35,539 nucleotides of DNA from Thermaceae bacterium (GTDB taxonomy: Bacteria; Deinococcota; Deinococci; Deinococcales; Marinithermaceae). Position 1 is the first letter of the stretch. Each line of letters begins with the position of its first letter. A program made the translations under genes and the position numbers. Of the stretch, positions 26,091 to 34,750 are shown piece by piece. A model generated the notes under the pieces. The model was not told where the DNA came from, did no database searches, and saw nothing but the letters and a program-made list of their open reading frames with translations. Location of the stretch: NCBI GenBank assembly GCA_015490435.1, contig WFXV01000052.1, forward strand, positions 1 to 35,539, written 5' to 3'.

Positions 26091-26127
26091 AACCGCGGGA
26101 ACTTGCGCGCCCGCGGTTCATATTTTT
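26091..26127 (+). terminator. Terminator after ilvD
   Basis: AACCGCGGG (26091-26099) pairs with CCCGCGGTT (26110-26118) around a 10-nt loop, followed by CATATTTTT. It ends the SDR-ilvD unit. The AT-rich tract after it may also serve the next promoter (TACTTT at 26144-26149 is a weak -10 candidate). Confidence 0.8.
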
Positions 26128-26171
26128 AAATCGGCCTTAGAGGTACTTTGGTGCGCTAGAGGAGGTGAACG

Positions 26172-27320
26172 ATGCGGAGACTCGCGGGCCTTTTGCTGGC
26201 GTTTGCGGTGGCCTTTGCGCAGGGCAAGGTGGACTACAAGGGGCTGGTCGTCGGCACCCCCTACCCCGCCCTCACGGTCAAGGCGGGGGAGGTGGTGAAC
26301 CTCGCGCTCGAGCTCAAGAACTTCGGCCTGCCCCCCCAGTACGTCCGGCTCCGCGTCGAGGGCGTGCCCAAAGGCTGGACCGCGGCCTTCCTCGGCAACG
26401 GCCGGGTGGTCGAGGCCGCCTTCCTCGCCCCCGACGCCAGCGAGAACCTGACCCTCCGGGTCGAGGTGCCAGAGGGGGTGAAGGAGGGCCGCTACCCGAT
26501 GACCGTCGTCGCCGAGGGCAGCACGGCGAAAAGCGAGCTCCCCATCGTCCTCACCGTGGGCAAGGTGCTCCCGCCCTCCTTGAAGCTCGAGGTCGAGCTC
26601 CCGGTCCTAAAGGGCACCCCCACCACCACCTTCCGCTACCGAGCGACGCTTAAGAACGAGTCCGACCAGGACCTCCTCGTCGGCCTCGAAGCCGACGCGC
26701 CCCAGGGGTTCGAGGTCGTCTTCAAGCCGCAGTTTTCCGGCCAGGAGGTGACCACCCTCCCGATCAAGGCGGGCGAGACCAAGAACCTCGACATCGAGGT
26801 CAGCCCCCCGCCCAAGGTGGAGGCCGGGGAGTACGCGATCCGGGTCACCGCCCGGGCCGGGGCGGCGAAGGCGGGCGTCGAGCTCAAGGCGATCGTCACC
26901 GGCCGTCCCGAGCTCACCCTCACCACCCCCGACGGCCGGCTCTCGGGCCGCGCCTACGCCGGCCGCGAGTCCCCCTTGAAGCTGGTGATTAAGAACCGCG
27001 GCAGCGCCGAGGCGAAGAACGTCGAGCTCTCCTCCTTCGAGCCCTCGGGCTGGGAGGTCACCTTCGACCCCAAGACGATCCCCTCGATCCCCGCGGGCGA
27101 GAAGGCCGAGGTGACCGCGAAGATCAAGCCCTCGGCCAAGGCGATCGCCGGTGACTACATGGTGACGATCACCGCCAAGCCCAAGAACGGCACCTCCGAG
27201 TCCGCCGACTTCCGCATCACCGTGCTGACCTCGACGATGTGGGGCATCGTCGGCGTGGGGCTGGTGGCGGTGGCGCTCGGCGTGCTGGCGCTCGCGGTGG
27301 CGCGCTTCGGGCGGCGATGA
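26172..27320 (+). CDS. NEW3-domain membrane-anchored protein linked to an ABC transporter
   Basis: Protein of 382 aa with a signal peptide ([18 protein letters not shown]), three Ig-like beta-sandwich repeats of the NEW3/COG1470 type (motifs such as [39 protein letters not shown]) and one C-terminal membrane helix ([21 protein letters not shown]) with basic tail ARFGRR. The bulk would lie outside the cytoplasmic membrane. Genes of this type commonly precede ABC ATPase and permease genes, as here, so it is probably the extracytoplasmic part of that exporter or an adhesion/envelope module; the substrate is unknown. AGGAGGTGA just before ATG 26172 is a perfect Shine-Dalgarno. The stop overlaps the ATPase start. 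Confidence 0.85.
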   Translation: MRRLAGLLLAFAVAFAQGKVDYKGLVVGTPYPALTVKAGEVVNLALELKNFGLPPQYVRLRVEGVPKGWTAAFLGNGRVVEAAFLAPDASENLTLRVEVPEGVKEGRYPMTVVAEGSTAKSELPIVLTVGKVLPPSLKLEVELPVLKGTPTTTFRYRATLKNESDQDLLVGLEADAPQGFEVVFKPQFSGQEVTTLPIKAGETKNLDIEVSPPPKVEAGEYAIRVTARAGAAKAGVELKAIVTGRPELTLTTPDGRLSGRAYAGRESPLKLVIKNRGSAEAKNVELSSFEPSGWEVTFDPKTIPSIPAGEKAEVTAKIKPSAKAIAGDYMVTITAKPKNGTSESADFRITVLTSTMWGIVGVGLVAVALGVLALAVARFGRR

Positions 27321-28252
27321 TGGCGGCGATCGAGACCCAAGGCCTCACCAAGCGCTACGGGCGGCTGGTGGCGGTGGAGGATCTCGACCTCGTGGTCGAG
27401 CGGGGCGAGGTCTTCGGCATCCTGGGGCCGAACGGCTCCGGGAAGACCACCACCATCCTGATGCTCCTCGGCCTCACCGAGCCCACCGCCGGCACCGTCC
27501 GGGTGCTCGGCCGCGACCCGGTGCGCGAGCCCCTTAAGGTCAAGCGGCGGGTCGGCTACCTCCCGGACACGGTGGGGTTCTACGACGAGCTTTCGGGCCG
27601 GGAGAACCTCCGCTACACCGCCCAGCTGAACGGCATGCGGGGCCCGGCGGTGGAGGCCAGGATCGAGGAGCTCCTCGGCCAGATGGGCCTCCTCGACGCC
27701 GCCGACCGCCCGGTGCGCACCTACTCCCGGGGCATGAAGCAAAGGCTCGGGCTCGCCGACGTCTTGCTCAAAGAGCCCGAGCTCGTGATCCTGGACGAGC
27801 CCACCCTGGGCCTCGACCCCCAGGCGGCCCACGAGTTCTTGGGCCTCATCCGATCGCTCAAGGAGCGGGGCCTCACTGTGCTCCTCTCCTCCCACCTGCT
27901 CCACCAGGTGCAGGCGATCACCGACCGGGTGGGGCTCTTCCGGAAGGGGCGGATGGAACTCGTGGGCTCGGTGCCCGAGCTCGCGAAAAAGGTGCTCGGC
28001 GGGGCCTACCGGATCCGGGTCCGGGCCGAGGGCGAGGGGCTCGAATCGGCCCTCGCCGCGATCCCCGGCGTCCTCCGGGTCCGCCGGGAGAACGGGGGAT
28101 TCCTGCTCGAGACCGAGCGGGACCTGAGGCCCGACGTGGCCCGGGCGGTGGTCCGGGAGGGGGGGAGGCTTTTCGGGCTTGAGCTCGAGGAGCCCAGCCT
28201 CGACGAGATCTACCGCGCCTACTTCGAGGAGGTGAACCGTGACGCGGCGTGA
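27317..28252 (+). CDS. ABC transporter ATP-binding protein
   Basis: ATPase of 311 aa (ATG 27317; ATG 27320 is an equally placed alternative). Walker [11 protein letters not shown] is near residue 39, with a Q-loop-like [18 protein letters not shown]. The degenerate signature [17 protein letters not shown] and Walker [15 protein letters not shown] follow, with switch His in [10 protein letters not shown]. The C-terminal 90 residues form an extra domain typical of CcmA/NatA/drug-export ATPases. It couples to the permease gene that follows (14-bp overlap) and to the NEW3 protein before it (ATGA overlap). The ORF-track start at 27239 reads through the preceding gene and is rejected. Confidence 0.95.
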   Translation: MMAAIETQGLTKRYGRLVAVEDLDLVVERGEVFGILGPNGSGKTTTILMLLGLTEPTAGTVRVLGRDPVREPLKVKRRVGYLPDTVGFYDELSGRENLRYTAQLNGMRGPAVEARIEELLGQMGLLDAADRPVRTYSRGMKQRLGLADVLLKEPELVILDEPTLGLDPQAAHEFLGLIRSLKERGLTVLLSSHLLHQVQAITDRVGLFRKGRMELVGSVPELAKKVLGGAYRIRVRAEGEGLESALAAIPGVLRVRRENGGFLLETERDLRPDVARAVVREGGRLFGLELEEPSLDEIYRAYFEEVNRDAA

Positions 28253-29195
28253 GGGTTCGGCCTTCTCCGGCCTAGGCGTGGTCTTTCTGAAGGAGTTCGC
28301 CGACCAGCTCTCGGGCACCCGGATGCGGCTTTTGGAAGCGCTGATCGTCCTCACCGCGATGGCCACCATCTACGCCGCCATCCAGACGATCAAGAACGTG
28401 GTCGGCGAGGACGTCTTCCTCTTCTTGCGCCTCTTCACCACCGCCAAGGAGCCGCTCCCCTCCTTCGTCGCCTTCGCCGGCTTCCTCGTGCCCCTGCTCG
28501 CGATCGCCCTCGGCTTCGACGCGGTGAACGGCGAGTTCCAGCGCCGCACCCTGGGCCGGGTGCTCTCCCAGCCGATCTACCGGGACGCGCTGCTTTTTGG
28601 CAAGTACCTGGCCGGGCTCGCCACCTTGGCGCTCGTCTTGCTCGCGGTCTGGCTGCTCATCACCGGGCTCGGCATTCTCTTCACCGGCCTCGCCGCCTCG
28701 GGCGAGGAGGTGGCGCGGAGCCTTCTCTACCTCGCCGCCACCCTGGCCTACGGCGGCGTCTGGCTGGCGGTGGCGCTCTTCTTCTCGGTTGTCTTCAAAA
28801 GCCCCACCACCAGCGCCCTGGCGGCGATCGGCGTCTGGCTCTTCTTCACCGTCTTCTGGGGCATGATCGCGGGGCTCTTGGCCCCGGTGATCAGCCCGGT
28901 CCACTACGGCTTCCCCGAGGAGGTGCTGAGGCAGGCCCAGACCGAGCTCGCCCTCGCCCGCCTCGCCCCGAACACCCTCTACGCCGAGGCCACGCTCGCG
29001 CTGCTTCAGCCCGAAGTAAGGGCGCTCGGGCCGGTGCTCCCGGCCCAGCTCGAGGGAATGGTGCTCGGCACCCCCCTGCCCCTTTCCCAGTCGGTGCTCC
29101 TCGTCTGGCCCCAGTTCGCCGGCCTGATCGCCGCCGGCGTGCTCTTTTTCACCCTGGCCTACGTCGTCTTCCAACGGATGGAGATTCGGGCTTGA
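28239..29195 (+). CDS. ABC transporter permease (ABC-2/NosY-like)
   Basis: Integral membrane protein of 318 aa with about six hydrophobic spans (near 37-50, 78-95, 125-150, 160-185, 195-215 and 290-312) and a large loop between spans 5 and 6 (about 216-285). FVFLKEF-like [16 protein letters not shown] at the N-terminus and [24 protein letters not shown] are typical of NosY/ABC-2 type permeases. It starts with GTG 28239 inside the ATPase gene. It completes a three-gene exporter-like unit ended by a long hairpin. Confidence 0.9.
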   Translation: MTRREGSAFSGLGVVFLKEFADQLSGTRMRLLEALIVLTAMATIYAAIQTIKNVVGEDVFLFLRLFTTAKEPLPSFVAFAGFLVPLLAIALGFDAVNGEFQRRTLGRVLSQPIYRDALLFGKYLAGLATLALVLLAVWLLITGLGILFTGLAASGEEVARSLLYLAATLAYGGVWLAVALFFSVVFKSPTTSALAAIGVWLFFTVFWGMIAGLLAPVISPVHYGFPEEVLRQAQTELALARLAPNTLYAEATLALLQPEVRALGPVLPAQLEGMVLGTPLPLSQSVLLVWPQFAGLIAAGVLFFTLAYVVFQRMEIRA

Positions 29196-29208
29196 GGTGG
29201 GAAGAAAA

Positions 29209-29233
29209 GGGGCCCGCCCTTTGGGCGGGCCCC
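29209..29233. terminator. Bidirectional terminator hairpin
   Basis: An 11-bp perfect stem GGGGCCCGCCC / GGGCGGGCCCC with loop TTT lies between the convergent permease and cupin genes. CGTTT follows on the plus strand and CTTTTCTT on the minus strand, so it can serve both. Confidence 0.75.
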
Positions 29234-29246
29234 TCGCGTTTCGGCT

Positions 29247-29612
29247 TTACTCCAGCCACTCGGTCCGGTATTCCTCGGTCTTTGGCACCACGCAAAGGAA
29301 GAGCACCGGGTCCTCTCCCACGTTCTCGTACCAGTGGGCGACGCCCGGGGGGATGAAGACCACGTCCCCGGGCCCGATCTCGTAGACCGCGTCGCCGAGC
29401 CCGATCCGCATCCGCCCGGCGAGGACGTACTGCTCGTGCTCGACGTCGGGGTGGCGGTGTTTCTTGATCCTCCCGCCGGGAAGCAGGGTGAACCGGCGGA
29501 GAACGAAGTTCGGCGCCTCCTCGGGGCCGATCAGGACCTGGATGAATGCCCCCTCGGCGTCGTCCACCGGTACCCGCCGCACCTTGTCCGCGTGGATGAC
29601 CTTGGCCTTCAA
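29247..29612 (-). CDS. Cupin-domain protein
   Basis: Single-domain cupin of 121 aa (MKAKVIHADKVRRVPVDDAEG...). Cupin motif 1 appears as HRHPDVEHEQYVLAGRM (His, His, Glu and His metal ligands) and motif 2 as GPGDVVFIPPGVAHWYEN. It should form a small metal-binding beta-barrel; the reaction is not predictable. I choose TTG 29612, which overlaps the phosphoribosyltransferase stop in TTGA and follows GGAGGGGAGG. The ORF track uses an upstream GTG (29627) that would add five residues. It is co-transcribed with the phosphoribosyltransferase. Confidence 0.85.
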   Translation of the reverse strand: MKAKVIHADKVRRVPVDDAEGAFIQVLIGPEEAPNFVLRRFTLLPGGRIKKHRHPDVEHEQYVLAGRMRIGLGDAVYEIGPGDVVFIPPGVAHWYENVGEDPVLFLCVVPKTEEYRTEWLE

Positions 29613-30241
29613 GCCTCCCCTCCCCACTTGGCCAACAGGGCCACGACCTCGTCGTCCTCCACCTGGGGAAAGACCTCGTAGTAGGCGGCGACGGCGGTGA
29701 AGTCGGGCGGGGTCGAGAGCACCACCACCTCGGCCTTGTCCCGAAGCCGCTCCACCGCCTCCGGCGGCGCCACCGGCACCGCCACCACCACCCGCGCGGG
29801 GGCCTCGGCGCGCACCGCCGCCAGCGCCGCCTCCATGGTGCTGCCGGTGGCCATGCCGTCGTCGGTGAGCACGACCATCCGGCCGGTGAGCGGCTCCTTG
29901 GGCCGGACCGCGCGGTACTTCGCCCTCCGCTCCTCGATCACCCGGAGCTGCCGCGCCACCTCGTTGCGGATGTAGGCCTCGCCGGCGTAGCGGTAGGCGT
30001 AGGGCTGGAGGATCACCTCGCCAGTCTCCGCCACCGCCCCGAGGGCGAACTCGGGGTTGCCGGGGGCCCCGATCTTGCGCGCCAGGATGACGTCCATCGT
30101 CCCGCCCAGGCGCTCGGCGAGGACGTCGGCGATCACCACCCCGCCCCGGGGAATGCCCAGCACCACCGGGGCTACGAGCCCGAGCGGGCGCACCGCCTCG
30201 GCCAAGAGTTCCGCCGCGTGCCGGCGATCCTTGAACCGCAC
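29609..30241 (-). CDS. Phosphoribosyltransferase-domain protein
   Basis: PRTase-fold protein of 210 aa, with PRPP-binding loop VVLTDDGMATGSTMEAAL and N-terminal LGIPRGGVVIADVLAERLGG. The family is often annotated as predicted phosphoribosyltransferase (COG1926-like); natural substrates are unclear, and ARKIGAPGNPEFALGAVAETGE matches that group rather than purine or pyrimidine PRTases. GTG 30241 has TACAAT 6 nt upstream, a five-of-six match to the -10 consensus, so the mRNA is likely leaderless. It overlaps the cupin gene by 4 bp. Confidence 0.9.
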   Translation of the reverse strand: MRFKDRRHAAELLAEAVRPLGLVAPVVLGIPRGGVVIADVLAERLGGTMDVILARKIGAPGNPEFALGAVAETGEVILQPYAYRYAGEAYIRNEVARQLRVIEERRAKYRAVRPKEPLTGRMVVLTDDGMATGSTMEAALAAVRAEAPARVVVAVPVAPPEAVERLRDKAEVVVLSTPPDFTAVAAYYEVFPQVEDDEVVALLAKWGGEA

Positions 30242-30247
30242 GTTTTC

Positions 30248-30253
30248 ATTGTA
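30248..30253 (-). promoter_or_regulatory. -10 box of leaderless phosphoribosyltransferase promoter
   Basis: TACAAT on the minus strand, then gaaaac (6 nt) and GTG 30241. No -35 box or Shine-Dalgarno is seen. Confidence 0.6.
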
Positions 30254-30296
30254 ATCGCCGGAGCCGGTTTTTTCCGCGATTTTTCCCCACCCCGGC

Positions 30297-30956
30297 CTAG
30301 CGCCCGAGCGCCCGCCGGAGGCCGCGTAGGTCGCCGCGGAGGAAGATCAGGGTCAAAAAGAGCCCAAGGGCGAAGGCCTGAAGCGCACTCATCGGCCAAA
30401 CCTCATGGAAGAGGGGGTCGTGCACCAAGAGCCGTGCCCCCGCCCAGACGATCACCAGCGCCCCGAGCAGGGTGAGCCAGGGCCAGCGGTTCAGCCACTG
30501 GGAAACCAGACTCGCCCCCAGCATCAAAATCGGGATCGAGAGGGCGAGCCCGAAGACGAGGAGCCAAAGGTGCCCCTCGCTGGCGGCGGCCACCGCCAGC
30601 GCGTTGTCGAGCGAAAGGGTGAAGTCCGCGACCACGATCAGCGCCACCGCCTGCCAGAACCCGTTCGCGGTCCGTGCGGGGCCGGTCTCCTCCTCTTCGC
30701 GGAGGAGCTTGGCCGCGATCCAAAAGAGGGTGAGCCCGCCGAGCGCCCGGAGGTAGGGAATCTGCAGCAGGAAGGCGGCGAGGATGGTGAAGGCGATCCG
30801 AAGCCCCACCGCGCCCAGGGTGCCGATCAAGATCGCCTGACGCCGCATCGGGGCCGGCAGGCTCCGGACCGCCATGCCGATCACCACGGCGTTATCGCCG
30901 GAGAGCACGAGGTCAATGAGGACGATGCTCAGGAAGTTGAAAAGCCAGGGCGGCAT
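30297..30956 (-). CDS. TerC/YjbE-family integral membrane protein (probable metal exporter)
   Basis: Membrane protein of 219 aa with seven hydrophobic segments. IDLVLSGDNAVVIGMAVRSLP (about 14-34) and ADFTLSLDNALAVAAAS (about 110-126) are the paired DNA/DNAL motifs of the TerC family; their Asp residues lie in membrane helices and are thought to bind cations. Characterised relatives export Mn2+ or support metalation of secreted proteins. There is no yybP-ykoY riboswitch upstream, because the gene lies 1 bp after the HD-domain gene inside an operon. Substrate assignment is inference. Confidence 0.9.
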   Translation of the reverse strand: MPPWLFNFLSIVLIDLVLSGDNAVVIGMAVRSLPAPMRRQAILIGTLGAVGLRIAFTILAAFLLQIPYLRALGGLTLFWIAAKLLREEEETGPARTANGFWQAVALIVVADFTLSLDNALAVAAASEGHLWLLVFGLALSIPILMLGASLVSQWLNRWPWLTLLGALVIVWAGARLLVHDPLFHEVWPMSALQAFALGLFLTLIFLRGDLRGLRRALGR

Positions 30957-30957
30957 C

Positions 30958-31833
30958 TTACTCTTCGAGCACGAAACGCGGTTCCCGCTCGTGCAGCCGA
31001 ACCCGATGGATGATCCGCTGGTCGTGGTCGCCGTCGGTGTGGGTGGTGGCCACCACGGTGACGTAGTCCCGGATGGGGCTTTTGATCACCTTCTTGGTGA
31101 GCGTCTCCTCCACCTGGAAGATCCCGGCGGCGTTGTTCATCTTGACCCGGATCTCCACCGGCACCTCCCGGCCTCTTAGGATCATCACCTCGTCCACCGC
31201 CAGCGCCGAGATCGAGTGGATGTCGATTGAGCCCAGCGCGAAGGCCTTGCGGCCCCGGCCCTTGGTGATGTCGGTGCCGTCGGCCACCGCAGTGACCCCG
31301 GCCTCGATGGTGAGGGGCTCGGGCTCGAGGTCGTGGCTGAAGATCGAGTGGAGCGCGAGCGCCCGAAGCCGCACTCGCTGGGCGGGGTCGTCGTAGACCT
31401 CGGCCAGGACGCGGTCCAGGATCGGCGCCGCAAGGGTCACCCCGAAGGCCTCGTGGTGCACCCGGTGCACCTGGTTGCCGATGTCGTGGAGCATGGTGCC
31501 GAGCAGGGTGACGACGTAGGCGTCCTCGAGCTCACCCGAACCGCTCTTTTCCGTGTCGGTCTTGACCCCGGCCTCGACGAGTAGCCTCAGGATCGCCACC
31601 GCCGCCGCCCCGGTGAGGATCGCGTGCACCCGGCCGTGGTCGTTGTAGCCGAGCTTGTGCATGGTGAGGTAGTTGGCCATGTCCCAGCTCGCCCGCGCCT
31701 CGGGGTCGGCGACCAGGAGCTCGTAGGCCTTGAGCGCCCGGGGGTAGCTGGCAAGCCCCTTCCGGATGGCCTGATCGGCCTCCTGGTGGAGCTTGGCCTT
31801 GGGGCTTGCGACGTGGATCACCCGGTCGTCCAC
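30958..31833 (-). CDS. HD-domain phosphohydrolase
   Basis: Metal-dependent phosphohydrolase of 291 aa. The HD pair is H116-D117 in TMLHDIGNQVHR. A preceding His (about H70, NDHGRVHAIL) and later residues in LHSIFSHD and VADGTDITKGRGR fit the HD fold. The C-terminal ~110 residues carry no motif I recognise. It may act on nucleotides or on a signalling nucleotide, but substrate cannot be read. It begins with GTG 31833, directly abutting the enoyl-CoA hydratase stop, and TerC follows after 1 bp. Confidence 0.85.
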   Translation of the reverse strand: MDDRVIHVASPKAKLHQEADQAIRKGLASYPRALKAYELLVADPEARASWDMANYLTMHKLGYNDHGRVHAILTGAAAVAILRLLVEAGVKTDTEKSGSGELEDAYVVTLLGTMLHDIGNQVHRVHHEAFGVTLAAPILDRVLAEVYDDPAQRVRLRALALHSIFSHDLEPEPLTIEAGVTAVADGTDITKGRGRKAFALGSIDIHSISALAVDEVMILRGREVPVEIRVKMNNAAGIFQVEETLTKKVIKSPIRDYVTVVATTHTDGDHDQRIIHRVRLHEREPRFVLEE

Positions 31834-32640
31834 TCACTCCCCCTTGAAGTTGGGCTTCCGCTTTTCCAGGAAAGCGCTCGTCCCCTCCTTGAAATCGGTG
31901 GTACGGGAGACGAGCCCAAAAAGGTCGGCCTCGATCTCGAGCCCCTCGGGAAGTGGCAGGTCAAAGCCCCGGAAGACCGACTCCTTGGCCAGCGCCATCG
32001 CGACCGGGCCGTTTTTCACCAGGGTCGCGGCAAGCGCCTTGGCCTCTTCGAGCGCGTCCTCGGCCAGGCGGTTCACAAGCCCCATCTGGTAGGCCTCTTC
32101 GGCCTCCACGTGGCGGCCGGTGAGGATCAGGTCGAGGGCGCGGCCAAGGCCGATGATCCGGGGCAGGCGCTGGGTGCCGCCGAAGCCCGGGATGAGGCCG
32201 AGGCCCACCTCGGGAAGGCCGAGCTTCGCCTTCCTCACGGCCACCCGTAGGTCGCAGGCGAGGGCGAGCTCGAGCCCTCCACCGAGCGCGTAGCCGTTGA
32301 TCGCGGCGATGGTGGGCACGGGCATGGCCGCGATCGCGTTCATCACGTCCTGGCCGAGAAGGGAGAACTCCCGGGCCACGAAGACGTCGGAAAGCCCGGC
32401 AATCTCGGGGATATCGGCGCCGGCCACGAAGGCCTTCCCCTCGCCGGTGAAGATCACCGCCCGCGCCTCCAGGTCCTCGGCCACCAGCTCGGGAACCTCG
32501 GCGAGCTCCCGGAGCAGCGCGGTCGAGAGCGCGTTCAAGACCTCAGGGCGGCGGATGGTGATCACCGCCACGCCCTCTTCCACCCGGTAGTCGAGATGCT
32601 CGAACTCCGGCCCGTGGGAATGCTCGACCTCGAACTTCAT
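31834..32640 (-). CDS. Enoyl-CoA hydratase/isomerase family protein
   Basis: Crotonase-fold enzyme of 268 aa. Oxyanion-hole motifs FVAGADIPEIAGL (about 68-80) and INGYALGGGLELALACDLRVA (about 114-134) are present, and the catalytic Glu positions lie in LGLPEVGLGLIPGFGGTQRLPR. The C-terminal FKEGTSAFLEKRKPNF is the usual crotonase end. It adds water to trans-2-enoyl-CoA in fatty-acid or amino-acid degradation. The first 16 residues (MKFEVEHSHGPEFEHL) are an extension before the usual start, so a later start is possible, but ATG 32640 overlaps the upstream stop (ATGA). Confidence 0.93.
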   Translation of the reverse strand: MKFEVEHSHGPEFEHLDYRVEEGVAVITIRRPEVLNALSTALLRELAEVPELVAEDLEARAVIFTGEGKAFVAGADIPEIAGLSDVFVAREFSLLGQDVMNAIAAMPVPTIAAINGYALGGGLELALACDLRVAVRKAKLGLPEVGLGLIPGFGGTQRLPRIIGLGRALDLILTGRHVEAEEAYQMGLVNRLAEDALEEAKALAATLVKNGPVAMALAKESVFRGFDLPLPEGLEIEADLFGLVSRTTDFKEGTSAFLEKRKPNFKGE

Positions 32641-33347
32641 GCTCTACCCTCCAATCGCAAAAGCGCGGTAAGCGCCACCTCAATCATGCGGCCCACGGCG
32701 CGGGTGAGGACCTCCTCGGGGACGAGCTCGGGATCCCCGACGTTGTTCGAAACCGCGAGGATGCTGGCGGCTTCCACCCCGCGCATCCCCGCCAGGAGGA
32801 AGATCGCCGCCGACTCCATCTCCACCGCGAGCGCCCCATAAGAGGCCCACTCCCGGGCCTCCTCGGGGGTGGTGGCGTAAAAGGCGTCCTCGGTGAGGAT
32901 CGGGCCCACGTGCACCCCCTCGCCGGCGGTCTCCACCAGCGCCTGTAAGAGCCGGAAACTCGGCGCCGGGGCGAAGGGCCGCCCCTTCAGGTACTGCCGA
33001 GTGGTCCCGTCGGCAGGGATGGCGCTCGCCGCCACCACCAGCTCGCCGGGGCGCACCCTCGGGGAGAGCGCCCCCGCGGTGCCAATCCGCACGAGCCACT
33101 TCGCACCCAGCTGGATCAGCTCCTCGACCACGATCGCCGCCGAAGGGGTGCCCATGCCGGTGGTCTGCACCGAGACCGGCATCCCCCGGTAGCGGCCGGT
33201 GTAGCCAAGGAGGCCGCGGTGGTCGTTGTAGAGCCGGGCGTCCTCGAGGTAGCGCTCGGCGATCCGACGGGCCCGCCCCGGGTCCCCAGGCAGGAGGACG
33301 TAAGGGGCGAGATCGTCGGGACCGGCGTGGATATGAATCGGGCTCAC
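32637..33347 (-). CDS. deoD: Purine nucleoside phosphorylase, DeoD type
   Basis: Hexameric-type nucleoside phosphorylase of 236 aa that cleaves purine (deoxy)nucleosides with phosphate for salvage. MSPIHIHAGPDDLAPYVLLPGDPGRA opens the chain. YNDHRGLLGYTG, TTGMGTPSAAIVVEELI, RIGTAGAL, EDAFYATTPEEA and the nucleoside-binding AVEMESAAIF are diagnostic. The ORF track starts at 33386, but GTG 33347 matches the start of Thermus PNP as I recall it and overlaps the upstream ATPase stop in GTGA. It is followed by the enoyl-CoA hydratase gene (ATGA overlap). Confidence 0.94.
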   Translation of the reverse strand: MSPIHIHAGPDDLAPYVLLPGDPGRARRIAERYLEDARLYNDHRGLLGYTGRYRGMPVSVQTTGMGTPSAAIVVEELIQLGAKWLVRIGTAGALSPRVRPGELVVAASAIPADGTTRQYLKGRPFAPAPSFRLLQALVETAGEGVHVGPILTEDAFYATTPEEAREWASYGALAVEMESAAIFLLAGMRGVEAASILAVSNNVGDPELVPEEVLTRAVGRMIEVALTALLRLEGRA

Positions 33348-34003
33348 GATTCCAAGGATACCAGGCGCCCCGCCTCGAGGCGCCAACCGGGAAGCCCCGA
33401 GACCAAGCGCTCGTCGTGGGTCGCGAGCAAGACCGCCGCCCCCTCTTCCCGGGCGAGGGAAAGAAGCGCCTCGAGCACCGCCCGCGCGTTCCCCGGATCG
33501 AGGGCGCCGGTGGGCTCGTCGGCGAGGAGCAACCGGGGCCGGGCGTAGAGCGCCCGAGCCACCGCCACCCGCTGGCGTTCGCCGCCGGAGAGCGCCTCAG
33601 GCTTCAGCCGCGCGCGCCCCGAAAGCCCGAGCCGATCGAGCAGCGCCCGCGCCCGCCCGGGATCCGGCCGGCCCAAGAGCCAGCCCGAGAGCATCGCGTT
33701 CTCCAGGGCGCTGAGCTCGGGGAGCAGGTAATGGTGCTGGAAGACGAGCCCGAGGTAGCGCCGCCGGAGCCGGACCCGCCTTTCCTCGGGCCAGCAGCTG
33801 ATCGGGTGTTCGCCCCAGTAAACCGTACCCCCGTGGGGTTCAAGAATCCCCGCGAGTAGATGGACCAAGGTGGTCTTCCCCGACCCCGAGGGCCCCAGCA
33901 GCACCCGCACCTCCCCCTCGCCCACTTCCAAGTCCAATCCTGAGAAAAGCGGAAGCCCGCGGTAAGAAAACGTAAGACCTTCGGCGCGGAGTACGCTCGC
34001 CAT
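33344..34003 (-). CDS. ABC transporter ATPase, LolD/MacB-like
   Basis: ATPase of 219 aa with Walker A LLGPSGSGKTTL (about 35-46), Q-loop LVFQHHYLLPELSALENAM, signature LSGGERQRVAVARAL and Walker B LLLADEPTGALD. The Q-loop and ALENAM pattern suit the MacB/LolD/FtsE group that drives lipoprotein release or peptide export rather than solute uptake. No permease gene is adjacent, so its partner must be encoded elsewhere. ATG 34003 has no strong Shine-Dalgarno. It heads the leftward operon with PNP and is divergent from the Crp/Fnr gene across about 60 bp. Confidence 0.92.
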   Translation of the reverse strand: MASVLRAEGLTFSYRGLPLFSGLDLEVGEGEVRVLLGPSGSGKTTLVHLLAGILEPHGGTVYWGEHPISCWPEERRVRLRRRYLGLVFQHHYLLPELSALENAMLSGWLLGRPDPGRARALLDRLGLSGRARLKPEALSGGERQRVAVARALYARPRLLLADEPTGALDPGNARAVLEALLSLAREEGAAVLLATHDERLVSGLPGWRLEAGRLVSLES

Positions 34004-34025
34004 CGCTTTCGCATGGTACCGCTTC

Positions 34026-34055
34026 TTTACAGCGGTCCTCTTTTCGCCGTATTCT
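34026..34055 (+). promoter_or_regulatory. Promoter of the Crp/Fnr-family gene
   Basis: TTTACA (34026-34031), an 18-bp spacer and TATTCT (34050-34055) lie 8 nt before GTG 34064. This leaves almost no untranslated leader. The promoter sits in the divergent gap with the LolD-like gene. Confidence 0.65.
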
Positions 34056-34063
34056 GACCTGCG

Positions 34064-34750
34064 GTGATTGCGGATAAGGTATTAAGCCAGTCGGAGTTCT
34101 GGCGCAGCCTTCCCGTGGAGTCCCACCGCATTCTCCGCGAAGCCTGCCCCACCTGGCGATTCGACCCCGGCGAGACCATCTTCCAAAAGGGCGACCCCGG
34201 GGAGGCCCTCTACCTCGTGCTCGCGGGCAAGGTCCGCATCTTCCGGGAGAGCCTGGAGGGGCGCCGCAAGGTGCTCGCCTACGTACACCCGGGCGAGGTC
34301 TTCGGCGAGATGAGCCTGGTCGAGGAGCGGCCCCGGAGCGCCTCCGCCGTCGCCGAGACGCCCACCGAGGTCCTCGTGCTCTTCCGCGACACCTACATGA
34401 ACCTCCTCCGTCGCTTCCCCCTGCTCGGGCACAACCTGGCCCGGATCATCGCCGCCCGCCTTCGCGAGATGAACGACGAGATTCTCTTCCTCACCTTCGA
34501 GGAAGCAAAGAGCAAGGTGGCCTTCGCCCTTCTGAAGCTCTACCGCCACCGCCACGGCGAGCCCCGGGACGGGGGCTGGTTCATCCCCATCGTCCACCAG
34601 GAGATCGCGAACCTCGCGGGCACCAGCCGGGAGACCGCGACCCGCGTGGTCCACGAGCTCCGCGATCGGGGAATCATCGCCTCGGTCTCCAGCGGGCTCG
34701 TCCTCCGCGACCTCGACGCCCTGGAGCAGGTACTCTACGGCTTGCAATGA
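34064..34750 (+). CDS. Crp/Fnr-family transcription regulator
   Basis: DNA-binding regulator of 228 aa. An N-terminal cyclic-nucleotide-binding-like beta-roll (about 12-125) includes FQKGDPGEALYLVLAGKVRIF and VHPGEVFGEMSLVEERPRSASA. A long dimerisation helix and a C-terminal winged helix follow, with helix-turn-helix VHQEIANLAGTSRETATRVVHEL (about 171-193). No Fnr-type cysteine cluster is seen. The phosphate-binding loop GEMSLVEERPRSASA retains the Glu and Arg typical of cAMP binders, though some Thermus members act without cAMP. GTG 34064 is the start. The stop overlaps rpe in ATGA, so it may co-express with central metabolism. Confidence 0.92.
   Translation: MIADKVLSQSEFWRSLPVESHRILREACPTWRFDPGETIFQKGDPGEALYLVLAGKVRIFRESLEGRRKVLAYVHPGEVFGEMSLVEERPRSASAVAETPTEVLVLFRDTYMNLLRRFPLLGHNLARIIAARLREMNDEILFLTFEEAKSKVAFALLKLYRHRHGEPRDGGWFIPIVHQEIANLAGTSRETATRVVHELRDRGIIASVSSGLVLRDLDALEQVLYGLQ

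Noticed and set aside
33348-33386. 13-residue N-terminal extension of purine nucleoside phosphorylase
   Set aside because: GTG 33347 overlaps the upstream stop (GTGA) and aligns with the known enzyme start; the extension lies in the upstream gene's coding region.
34004-34063. Crp-type palindromic operator in the divergent gap before the Crp/Fnr gene
   Set aside because: No TGTGA-N6-TCACA-like symmetry was found; only promoter elements are supported.
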